A stretch of DNA of 5,778 nucleotides, taken from Streptomycetaceae bacterium. GTDB taxonomy: Bacteria; Actinomycetota; Actinomycetes; Nanopelagicales; Nanopelagicaceae. The DNA lies in NCBI GenBank assembly GCA_027490415.1, contig JAIXYD010000041.1, forward strand, positions 1 to 5,778, in the 5' to 3' direction. Below are positions 1 to 5,778 of the stretch, piece by piece; positions within the stretch are counted from its first letter, which is position 1, and every line of letters starts with the position of its first letter. A program made the position numbers and the translations under genes. The notes below the pieces were generated by a model that searched no databases, was not told where the DNA came from, and saw only the letters and a list, made by a program, of their open reading frames with translations.

Positions 1-683
1 GGAATATCTAGATCGTATGCAGGAGTCATCTCATCAGCTGCTTCAAAGATTGCTAGACCTTCAGCAAATGCTGCCATCATGCCGTATTCAATTCCGTTGT
101 GAATCATCTTGACGAAGTGACCAGAGCCAACTGGGCCGCAGTGTAGATATCCGTATTCAGCTTGTGATGGTTCACCTGTGCGACCAGGAGTGCGATCTGC
201 GGATTCAACACCTGGGCAGAGTGCCTTAAAGATTGGATCTAGATCTGCAACAACTTTCTTGTCGCCGCCGATCATCAGTGAGTATCCGCGCTCTAATCCG
301 TAGACGCCACCAGAAGTTCCGACATCGACAAAGTTGATGCCCTTTTCCGCCAAGAGCGCTGCATTCTTAAGATCATTTTTATAGTAACTATTTCCACCAT
401 CAATGATGGTGTCGCCCTTTTCAAGATGCTCTGCCATTGCAGCAATTGTTGAATCTGTAACGCTGGCTGGAACCATGATCCAAATTGTTCGCGGAGCGGT
501 CAGCTTTGATGCCAGATCAGCCATATCTGACGATGCGATGGCACCTTCGGCTGCGAGGCTTTTGACTGCCTCCGCGCTGAGGTCATAAACGGCTGAGGTG
601 ATTCCATGACGTGAGAGGCGACGAACAATGTTGGCACCCATTCTGCCTAGTCCGACCATTCCAAAGTTCACGTTTTGGCTCAT
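1..683 (-). CDS. gnd: 6-phosphogluconate dehydrogenase (decarboxylating), short NAD-type form; 3' end cut by window edge
   Basis: This enzyme oxidatively decarboxylates 6-phosphogluconate to ribulose 5-phosphate in the cytosol, the last oxidative step of the pentose phosphate pathway. I translated it by hand: 227 codons are visible from ATG at 683, with no stop before the left edge. Visible motifs are the Rossmann loop GLGRMG (residues 11-16), DGGNSYY (95-101), the substrate loop TSGGVYGLERG (123-133) and the catalytic helix GHFVKMIHNGIEYGMM (188-203) with K192 and N196. The family's short form has roughly 300 residues, so about a quarter is missing. The second beta strand ends in AVYDLS with Asp34, not the NRT typical of NADP-dependent enzymes, so I infer NAD preference. 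It follows pgl by 44 nt in the same direction and has a good ribosome binding site. Family assignment is firm; cofactor choice is inference. Confidence 0.95.
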   Translation of the reverse strand, partial: MSQNVNFGMVGLGRMGANIVRRLSRHGITSAVYDLSAEAVKSLAAEGAIASSDMADLASKLTAPRTIWIMVPASVTDSTIAAMAEHLEKGDTIIDGGNSYYKNDLKNAALLAEKGINFVDVGTSGGVYGLERGYSLMIGGDKKVVADLDPIFKALCPGVESADRTPGRTGEPSQAEYGYLHCGPVGSGHFVKMIHNGIEYGMMAAFAEGLAIFEAADEMTPAYDLDI

Positions 684-692
684 ATCCTCAAA

Positions 693-699
693 CCCTCTT
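693..699 (-). promoter_or_regulatory. Shine-Dalgarno site of gnd
   Basis: Read on the minus strand, AAGAGGG lies 9 nt before the ATG at 683, a good purine-rich site at normal spacing. It supports this start. It also contrasts with pgl, the regulator and gabT, none of which has a convincing site. This suggests gnd is translated as an internal gene of a polycistronic message with pgl. Confidence 0.7.
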
Positions 700-727
700 T
701 CGAAATTCCATGTGAAGTCTATTCTAA

Positions 728-1465
728 TTACTCGGTAAAGAATGCATCCGTATCGACGATGAGCCGCGTGTGGTCTGCCGCTCTGACATAACTAGCAGGT
801 ATCGAAAGGTCGCCCTCAATGATCTTGGTGACAGCCTCGGCCTTTGAAGCACCTGCAGCAATAATCCAAATAAGAGTTGATGTGTTAATCATCGACATCG
901 TAAATGTTGCACGGATCGCCGGTGGTTTAGGCGAATCAGTGATTGCGATTACTTTCTCTAAACGATCAATGTGTGCTGCGCTTGGGAATAGAGATGCAAC
1001 ATGTCCATCTGGTCCTAAGCCAAGAATAGTGAGATCCATAAAGTTTTCGCCAAGTTGTGCAAGATAGTCATCAACAGCAACACCGATATGTGCTACTTCA
1101 TCACTTGCGAGAAGCGTATGGATAGCTACATTCTGATTGGTCACAGTATTCAAGGTAGGCGCTGAATTCTGTTCACTGCTTGAGCGTTCAACAAATCTTT
1201 CATCGCTCCACCAAATATGGAGCCCTTGGTACTTATCTGGATTCGCGTTCCAATGAGCAACTAGGGCGCGCGTGAGATCCGAACCTAGCGTTCCACCTGT
1301 GAGGGCGAGGTGAAAAACCCCATTGATGCGCAGACCGGTTTCAACGACTTCAATTACTTGAGTGGTGACTTCTTGTAGCAATTCTGGCTGATCGGCATAC
1401 AGTGTGAGGTCGAGATCGTCATCAAAGTCATCGAAATCATCCAGCGGATCTAGTTCATCAGACAT
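728..1465 (-). CDS. pgl: 6-phosphogluconolactonase
   Basis: It hydrolyses 6-phosphogluconolactone to 6-phosphogluconate in the cytosol, supplying the substrate of the gnd product encoded next. The 245 residues match the usual family length. Family landmarks in order are LALTGG (53-58, the usual SGG loop), WWSDERFV (85-92), GLGPDGHVASLFP (149-161) with the likely catalytic His155, PPAIRATFTM (181-190) with Arg185, GASKAEAV (205-212) and PASYVR (223-228). The oddity is the N-terminus. Residues 3-20 form a strongly acidic, repetitive tail (11 Asp/Glu in 18), placed before the point where the fold normally begins. The ATG at 1465 is the best start, but no clear Shine-Dalgarno precedes it and it lies inside a perfect inverted repeat. 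A TTG at codon 29 would remove the tail but also lacks a binding site. It begins 37 nt after the regulator's stop and ends 44 nt before gnd. Confidence 0.93.
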   Translation of the reverse strand: MSDELDPLDDFDDFDDDLDLTLYADQPELLQEVTTQVIEVVETGLRINGVFHLALTGGTLGSDLTRALVAHWNANPDKYQGLHIWWSDERFVERSSSEQNSAPTLNTVTNQNVAIHTLLASDEVAHIGVAVDDYLAQLGENFMDLTILGLGPDGHVASLFPSAAHIDRLEKVIAITDSPKPPAIRATFTMSMINTSTLIWIIAAGASKAEAVTKIIEGDLSIPASYVRAADHTRLIVDTDAFFTE

Positions 1466-1484
1466 GGGAGAAGTATCCCATGTC
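1461..1484. promoter_or_regulatory. Perfect inverted repeat covering the pgl start codon
   Basis: The arms GACATGGGA (1461-1469) and TCCCATGTC (1476-1484) are exact reverse complements separated by 6 nt. The pgl start codon (1463-1465) lies inside one arm. In the mRNA, the only Shine-Dalgarno-like bases upstream (GGGA) would pair with UCCC just before the AUG, so a folded hairpin would hide the translation start. As DNA, the same 24-bp dyad could be an operator: it brackets GATACT (1472-1477, minus), a weak -10-like hexamer 6 nt before the ATG. The symmetry is seen directly; function is inference. Confidence 0.6.
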
Positions 1485-1502
1485 GAAACAAGCGCTAGTT
1501 TC

Positions 1503-4112
1503 CTAGATCAGACCGAGTGTTTTTGCCTTTTCTACCGCCTGATCACGGCCCTCAACTCCGAGTTTGCGATAAATATTTTTGAGGTGTGTCTTCATTGTGT
1601 TATGTGAGATATGCAGCGCAGCACCGATTGAAGTGATTGGCTTACCGGAATCCAGGTGCTTAACAATTTCAATCTCACGTTTCGTCAACACTGGCGGTAC
1701 ACCTTTTTTTGACTCGATCTCCTGCATTCGTGTGGCTACCTTTCGAGATATTTCTTCGTTGTAAAATGTTGGAGTTCTAATCGCAACTTTATGAAAGAGC
1801 GGGTATAACTCCCTTTGACGGATGAAGACAGCTTTAGCACCGACCTCAGCGCCGACTTTTAACGCTTGAGTCAAGTATGTGATCGCGAGTTCTTCGTCGG
1901 TTTCGTATGCATGCACTGTTTGAGAGAGATATTTGTAAATTCTTTGGCGAGGAGTCCGTTCAGGTAACTCTGCCCCGTTTGATGGGTCCCACTCTTTGCC
2001 TTCGGCTCGAAGTATGTGCAGTTTAATTAATTCTGTGCTGCGCCCAGGTAGTGAGGTTTCTATGAGAAGCTTCATTTTCTCAAGATCACCAGAAATCATC
2101 TGTAAGACAAGTTCACCTCGATCAAGAATTGAATGAAGTTGATTCTTTGAATGTATGAGCGAGATTTTATCTCGCGCACCGCGAAGCATCTGCGTTGCCT
2201 CCAACTCTTCACCTCTCTGAGCACGTGATACAGCGACAAAAGAGAGAGCCGTGCAATGCCAAACCCACTGTTGATTTTTTTCTGAGCTCCCAATAACGTC
2301 ATTAAAAATCTCATATGACCTATCGATATCCGTAAACTCATAGTGACATCTAGCTAAGATGTATTTAATATCTAATGGGGCTTGAAAGGATGCCATCTCG
2401 AGATTGTTGCTGAGGGAGAGAGCCATTCGAGATGATTCGAACGCCTCTTGATAATAAGAATGTTGATAAGCACAAAGTGCTCTGACAGCCAGTTGATGAA
2501 CATGTCCTAACGGAGAAAATTTTCTGGCTAGGAGTTCTTTTGCTTGTTGGTCTACTTCTTCCAATTTTTCAACATTATCGGTTACAAAGTAATAACCAGC
2601 AAGGCGACGGAGTACAAAGAGTGCGTCCGTAAAATCTACATCCCCAGCAAAAACATCATCAGAGAATGCAATTTCAGCAATGATTTCGAAATCTTTAAAT
2701 TGCCCGATCGAGAAGTTGATAGCCACGTCGATCAACGCTACATATCGATCGATGAATGACTCGAGAGCGGTTCCCCTTGATTGCAATTTCATACTAGCCT
2801 TTAGAGCCTCTGCCTTATCAAAAGATAGGTTGGCTAGATGTCCACCGATTTCTACAGTCTGACGTTGAATCTGACCCTGCACAGTTTCATCACCAGCATA
2901 TTTTGCCCATCGAAGTAGATCATTGCCTCGCCCCGTGATGGCATAAACCCGAGCACCTGCTCGAAAGAGTTGCTCAAATCTGATGAAATCTTTAGATTGG
3001 AAAGCGTGCTCAAGCGCCCTTGTTGCATCAAGATCTCTCTCAAAGTGCAACGATGCTAAACGATGGTAGTCGGCACAGATCGATTCATTTCTACTGAGTT
3101 CTTGATAAAGAAACTCTCGAATTATCGAATGGATTTTGTATACCGGAGTTGAATCAATGCTTTTTGATAGCACTGTTCCTTCAGAAGCCAGAGCATCAAG
3201 TGCACTCTGAGAGTAGCTCGAACCAAGTATTGCTTGTGCTAACTCTGGCGTGAATTCGTCGACAATAGATAAGGGAAGAAGGAAAGTTTTATCTTCAAAT
3301 GGAAGAGATTGAACAAATTCCTCAACAATAAGCCGTAATGGATCAATCGATGAAGAAATTTGCTTTGCAGAGATTTTAAAGTTTACGCCTTTAGCTATCC
3401 CGCGAATAATGAGTTGTACAGCAGCAGGCCATCCTTGGGTGCTAGCAAGAATTTCCATCACTTTGGCAGATTGTTTTGTCAGTCCACTCAAATTCACTAT
3501 AGTCATTAACTCATCTGCGGAAAATTTTAAGTCATTTTGGTCTATTGTTTGTAAATTGCCAAATGGTGCCAGTTCAGTATCAGATGCGTCAGGTTTATTT
3601 CTTCTCACTTGAATCAGATGTAAATTATTTGGAAGAGATTTGATCATTTCATTAGCGATTGCAAAGTCCGCAGCATTTTGGCTTCGTCGATTATCGACGA
3701 TAAATAAAAAATCACCTTTATGGCTTGCAAGCTCGCTACTAAACCTAGTAATGAGTTCCATGGGATCAATGTTGAGATCTTCAACGAACCAAGGAGCAAA
3801 TTCCGGAATAATATTTCGGACGGATTGAATTACGTGAGAGTTAAACTTGGGCGCGGTATCTTCATCAACCATCGTGTACCAAAAAGTTCGACCTTCATTG
3901 CGTTGGGCAATTTCAGCTACTAAAGAAGTTTTTCCATAACCGATAGGACCCACGATAAGTGTGGTGCCGGGGCTTCGAACATCAATGGAATCTACGAGAT
4001 TAGAGCGTGAGATGAAGTTCGCGGGCATGAGAGGAGGCAAGGTCCGAGAAAGGTTGACTCCATCGAGGAGTTTTGGGATTGGAGCATCCCCCGCTCGCTT
4101 CTTCGTGGCCAC
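1503..4112 (-). CDS. MalT/LAL-type ATP-binding LuxR-family transcriptional regulator
   Basis: This is a large STAND-type transcription factor of 869 residues, close to E. coli MalT (about 900). The N-terminal NTPase has Walker A GPIGYGKTS (55-63, Lys61), a Walker B strand FLFIVDN (135-141), a sensor-like Arg in LIQVRRN (Arg170) and the family's GWPAAVQL motif (227-234). A winged-helix segment with YKIHSIIREFL (325-335) follows, then a long alpha-helical solenoid (about 345-800), probably the ligand-sensing TPR-like region. The C-terminus is a LuxR HTH (806-869): LTKREIEIVKHL, then NTMKTHLKNIYRKLGV. The start is GTG at 4112; the frame has an upstream stop and no other start between, and no Shine-Dalgarno is visible. 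The usual Asp-Asp of Walker B is Asp140-Asn141. Sampled central lines are only 33-37% GC against about 50% in the neighbouring genes. It lies 72 nt after gabT and 37 nt before pgl. A sugar or sugar-derivative inducer is plausible by analogy with MalT, but the ligand is unknown. Confidence 0.92.
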   Translation of the reverse strand: MATKKRAGDAPIPKLLDGVNLSRTLPPLMPANFISRSNLVDSIDVRSPGTTLIVGPIGYGKTSLVAEIAQRNEGRTFWYTMVDEDTAPKFNSHVIQSVRNIIPEFAPWFVEDLNIDPMELITRFSSELASHKGDFLFIVDNRRSQNAADFAIANEMIKSLPNNLHLIQVRRNKPDASDTELAPFGNLQTIDQNDLKFSADELMTIVNLSGLTKQSAKVMEILASTQGWPAAVQLIIRGIAKGVNFKISAKQISSSIDPLRLIVEEFVQSLPFEDKTFLLPLSIVDEFTPELAQAILGSSYSQSALDALASEGTVLSKSIDSTPVYKIHSIIREFLYQELSRNESICADYHRLASLHFERDLDATRALEHAFQSKDFIRFEQLFRAGARVYAITGRGNDLLRWAKYAGDETVQGQIQRQTVEIGGHLANLSFDKAEALKASMKLQSRGTALESFIDRYVALIDVAINFSIGQFKDFEIIAEIAFSDDVFAGDVDFTDALFVLRRLAGYYFVTDNVEKLEEVDQQAKELLARKFSPLGHVHQLAVRALCAYQHSYYQEAFESSRMALSLSNNLEMASFQAPLDIKYILARCHYEFTDIDRSYEIFNDVIGSSEKNQQWVWHCTALSFVAVSRAQRGEELEATQMLRGARDKISLIHSKNQLHSILDRGELVLQMISGDLEKMKLLIETSLPGRSTELIKLHILRAEGKEWDPSNGAELPERTPRQRIYKYLSQTVHAYETDEELAITYLTQALKVGAEVGAKAVFIRQRELYPLFHKVAIRTPTFYNEEISRKVATRMQEIESKKGVPPVLTKREIEIVKHLDSGKPITSIGAALHISHNTMKTHLKNIYRKLGVEGRDQAVEKAKTLGLI

Positions 4113-4117
4113 GCCTA

Positions 4118-4183
4118 AGGGTGACTTAAATGAAGGGGTGAGGGAAGGTCAGGGTGAGTGATTTAGGGGTGATACGAGGGTGA
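4118..4183. repeat. Five direct repeats of GGGTGA (TCACCC on the coding strand) upstream of the regulator
   Basis: Plus-strand GGGTGA occurs at 4119-4124, 4136-4141, 4152-4157, 4167-4172 and 4178-4183. All five are in the same orientation, starting 17, 16, 15 and 11 nt apart, and they fill the gap between gabT and the regulator. Several extend towards GGGGTGAGG. The E. coli MalT box is given as GGGGA(T/G)GAGG and also occurs as directly repeated asymmetric sites, so the resemblance to likely sites of a MalT-type protein is notable. I infer an autoregulatory operator array; no binding is shown. No clear -10 element, Shine-Dalgarno or terminator hairpin is visible in the gap. Confidence 0.6.
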
Positions 4184-4184
4184 T

Positions 4185-5531
4185 TTATAAAGCGGCGAAT
4201 GCATCATCGAGAATGCCCAGGGCCTCGACGAGTAGCTCATCGCTAATCACTAGCGGAGGTAAGAATCGAATGACGTTGCCGTAGGTTCCAGCAGTCAAGA
4301 TCAAGACTCCGTGAGCCTGGCAATACTTAATGACGCTTGCCATCGCAGCTGGATTTGGATCCTTGCTTCCTGCGACAACAATCTCAATAGCTTGCATGGC
4401 ACCGCGTCCGCGAACATCGCCGATGACCGAATACTTTGCAGCCATCGCGGTTAAACGCTCGTTAAGAATTTTTCCGATCTGACGAGCACGTTCAACTAGT
4501 TTGTCTTCGGCGATAGCTTCCATCGCACCAAGGGCTGCAGCACATGCGATTGGATTTCCACCGTATGTTCCGCCGAGGCCGCCAATGTGTGATGAATCCA
4601 TAATTTCTGCGCGAGCTGTTACTGCAGCAAGTGGAAGTCCACCAGCAATTCCCTTAGCAGTAACGATCATATCTGGCTCAACGTTTTCATCTTCAACGGC
4701 AAAGTAATTTCCAGTGCGCGCAAAACCAGTTTGAACTTCGTCGGCAATAAATACAATCCCGTTCTGAGTGGCATATTCACTTAAGCCGGGAAGGAATCCC
4801 TTAGGCGGAACAATAAATCCACCTTCACCTTGGATCGGTTCGATTATGATGGCAGCAACGTTCTTTGCGCCAATTTCCTTCTCAATCTTATGTGTGACAT
4901 CTGCGAGCGCATCTGCAGTCATTGTTGCGGCATCACCAGTCCAGCGATATGCATAAGGCATTGGCATGCGATAAATCTCGTTTGCAAATGGTCCAAAACC
5001 TTCTTTATATGGCATGTTCTTTGCTGTCAGCGCCATCGTTAGATTAGTGCGACCGTGGTAGGCGTGTTCGAAGACAACTACTGCTGCACGTTTTGTGTAG
5101 TGACGCGCAATCTTGATGGCATTCTCAACAGCTTCTGCGCCAGAGTTCTGCAAGATTGATTTCTTTGCAAACTTTCCAGGGGTTAACTTATTAAGCGCTT
5201 CACATACTTCGATGTATCCCAAATACGGCGCGGTAGTGAAGTTCGTATGTGTGAAAGCTTGTGCTGCCTCGATAACTCGAGAAACAACGCGTGGGTTTGC
5301 ATTTCCTACGGTGACAACACCGATTCCTGAACCGAGATCTATGATGCGATTGCCATCAATATCTTCCATGATCGCACCCTCTGCGCGTGCAATTACGGCA
5401 GGAAAGGCCATACCGAGGCCGGCAGATACTGCTTCTTTTCGTCGGGCCAGCGCCTGGGCTGATTTTGGACCAGGAATTTCCGTTGCAATATGACGTGATT
5501 GCGGAAGCGGCTCGTGTGAATGTGAAGTCAT
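4185..5531 (-). CDS. gabT: 4-aminobutyrate aminotransferase (class III, PLP-dependent)
   Basis: It transfers the omega-amino group of 4-aminobutyrate to 2-oxoglutarate, giving succinate semialdehyde and glutamate in the cytosol; related enzymes also accept 5-aminovalerate. The protein has 448 residues, normal for bacterial GabT. Visible motifs are NSGAEAVENA (129-138, PLP phosphate loop), HAYHGRTNLTMALTAKNMPY (156-175), EPIQGEGGF (231-239) with Glu236, ADEVQTGFARTG (263-274) with PLP-contacting Asp264 and Gln267, TAKGIAGGLPLA (291-302) with Schiff-base Lys293, GTYGGNP (321-327) and IRFLPPL (421-427) with substrate-carboxylate Arg422. I prefer ATG at 5531 over the longer frame opening at 5615. 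The extra 28 residues are Pro/Leu/Ser-rich, would overlap the divergent gene, and a -10-like hexamer lies just before 5531. Fully intact. Ornithine or related omega-aminotransferases are the alternatives, but the NLTMALTAKNMPYK signature favours GabT. Confidence 0.93.
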   Translation of the reverse strand: MTSHSHEPLPQSRHIATEIPGPKSAQALARRKEAVSAGLGMAFPAVIARAEGAIMEDIDGNRIIDLGSGIGVVTVGNANPRVVSRVIEAAQAFTHTNFTTAPYLGYIEVCEALNKLTPGKFAKKSILQNSGAEAVENAIKIARHYTKRAAVVVFEHAYHGRTNLTMALTAKNMPYKEGFGPFANEIYRMPMPYAYRWTGDAATMTADALADVTHKIEKEIGAKNVAAIIIEPIQGEGGFIVPPKGFLPGLSEYATQNGIVFIADEVQTGFARTGNYFAVEDENVEPDMIVTAKGIAGGLPLAAVTARAEIMDSSHIGGLGGTYGGNPIACAAALGAMEAIAEDKLVERARQIGKILNERLTAMAAKYSVIGDVRGRGAMQAIEIVVAGSKDPNPAAMASVIKYCQAHGVLILTAGTYGNVIRFLPPLVISDELLVEALGILDDAFAAL

Positions 5532-5537
5532 GGGTAA

Positions 5538-5543
5538 ATCATA
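5538..5543 (-). promoter_or_regulatory. Putative -10 element of gabT, leaderless arrangement
   Basis: Minus-strand TATGAT matches five of six bases of the -10 consensus TATAAT. It ends 6 nt before the gabT ATG at 5531, so transcription would begin at or next to the start codon. No Shine-Dalgarno lies before this ATG, consistent with a leaderless message, which is common in actinobacteria. No good -35 hexamer is seen at 16-18 nt. Confidence 0.55.
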
Positions 5544-5563
5544 GAGCCTTGGGGAAAGTAGGG

Positions 5564-5589
5564 GTGGCCGAGAAGTTAGGCTTGGCCAC
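5564..5589. promoter_or_regulatory. Inverted repeat GTGGCC-N14-GGCCAC before the decarboxylase
   Basis: Two exact 6-bp arms (5564-5569 and 5584-5589) bracket the putative -10 hexamer of the plus-strand gene, and the second arm abuts its ATG. The position suits a repressor operator covering the core promoter. The arms are short and GC-rich, so chance is possible. Confidence 0.3.
5577..5582 (+). promoter_or_regulatory. Putative -10 element of the Orn/Lys/Arg decarboxylase gene, leaderless arrangement
   Basis: TAGGCT fits the TAnnnT pattern usual for actinobacterial housekeeping promoters. It ends 7 nt before the ATG at 5590, so the transcript would start at the initiation codon. No Shine-Dalgarno is evident. 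It would fire back to back with the gabT promoter, the two hexamers being 33 nt apart. Confidence 0.45.
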
Positions 5590-5778
5590 ATGAGTTCAGG
5601 TGATCTTCGAAACATCGCACCACTGCTTGATGCCTATCTCTCTTACTTCGAGCGCAAAAGAAGCCCATTTACAGTTCCGGGTCATAAGCAAAATGCAGCA
5701 CGCTTAGATGCTGGTTTAGGTGCTTTGGTTGATTCAGATATTCCACTTTATGGTGGACTCGATGAAATTAAGCTGACA
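5590..5778 (+). CDS. Orn/Lys/Arg decarboxylase family protein, N-terminal fragment cut by window edge
   Basis: Only the first 63 codons are inside the window. They contain SPFTVPGHKQN (25-35), which matches the PFHMPGHK-type signature near the N-terminus of PLP-dependent fold I ornithine/lysine/arginine decarboxylases, followed by IPLYGGLDEIKL (51-62) where the family has its TELPGLDDL-like segment. The short lead before the PGHK motif indicates the form that lacks the N-terminal wing domain of E. coli-type inducible decarboxylases. The product would make cadaverine, putrescine or agmatine; which one cannot be decided from this fragment. ATG at 5590 is the start because a TAnnnT hexamer lies 7 nt upstream and the homology begins soon after. 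It diverges from gabT over 58 nt, which suggests a shared amine/omega-amino acid context. Confidence 0.82.
   Translation, partial: MSSGDLRNIAPLLDAYLSYFERKRSPFTVPGHKQNAARLDAGLGALVDSDIPLYGGLDEIKLT

Noticed and set aside
698..705. Palindrome TTTCGAAA before gnd
   Set aside because: It is only 8 bp with no second copy nearby, and it overlaps the ribosome binding site region; not distinguishable from chance.
1458..1481. Tiny upstream frame (MGYFSHV) starting at the ATG in the distal arm of the pgl inverted repeat and overlapping the pgl start
   Set aside because: It has no ribosome binding site, and the second ATG is an automatic product of the palindrome (CATG in both arms).
2096..2341. 81-codon minus-strand frame inside the regulator gene
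   Set aside because: It lies in another frame of the intact 869-residue regulator, whose helical solenoid is continuous here, so there is no frameshift to explain.
2744..2753. 10-bp palindrome ATCGATCGAT
   Set aside because: It is inside conserved coding sequence of the regulator and is a simple ATCG repeat; chance is the simplest explanation.
4105..4112. Palindrome GTGGCCAC at the regulator's GTG start, sharing half-sites with the dyad at 5564-5589
   Set aside because: It is only 8 bp, spans coding bases and has different spacing from the other dyad; too weak to call a shared operator.
4113..4184. Possible rho-independent terminator after gabT
   Set aside because: No stem with a following T-run is present on the minus strand; the gap's structure is the direct repeats.
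5113..5493. 126-codon plus-strand open frame inside gabT
   Set aside because: It is antisense to conserved GabT sequence; its composition reflects the opposite strand's codons and it shows no recognisable domain.
5532..5615. 28-residue N-terminal extension of gabT starting at 5615
   Set aside because: It would overlap the divergent decarboxylase gene and cover both putative promoters, and its Pro/Leu/Ser-rich sequence does not look like the family. ATG at 5531 gives a normal-length protein.

Overview
The window looks like a compact bacterial chromosome segment, most likely from a mid-to-low GC actinobacterium. My best guess is a freshwater Nanopelagicales (acI)-type organism. This rests on the actinobacterial style of the GabT and NAD-type 6-phosphogluconate dehydrogenase sequences, very short intergenic gaps, hand-counted GC of about 50-53% in sampled lines of the metabolic genes, and start codons placed 6-7 nt after -10-like hexamers (leaderless style). 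The taxon is inference. There is no rRNA, tRNA, CRISPR array or insertion sequence that I can see.

Layout: four genes lie head to tail on the minus strand, read right to left. They are gabT (4-aminobutyrate aminotransferase, 4185-5531), a large MalT/LAL-type ATP-binding LuxR regulator (1503-4112), pgl (6-phosphogluconolactonase, 728-1465) and gnd (6-phosphogluconate dehydrogenase, 1-683, cut by the left edge). Diverging from gabT across a 58-nt gap is the start of an Orn/Lys/Arg decarboxylase on the plus strand (5590-5778, cut by the right edge). No stretch over 300 bases lacks a gene. The four gaps are 44, 37, 72 and 58 nt.

How the genes may work together: pgl and gnd catalyse consecutive steps of the oxidative pentose phosphate pathway. 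Their position directly downstream of the regulator, in the same direction, suggests that it controls them or is co-transcribed with them. The decarboxylase and GabT form a plausible amino acid to polyamine/omega-amino acid module with two back-to-back promoters.

The most interesting non-coding signals are three. Five TCACCC/GGGTGA direct repeats are packed into the 72-nt gap before the regulator and resemble MalT boxes. A perfect 9-bp inverted repeat swallows the pgl start codon. The gabT/decarboxylase gap carries two likely leaderless promoters. The regulator itself has a non-canonical Walker B and a markedly AT-rich core.
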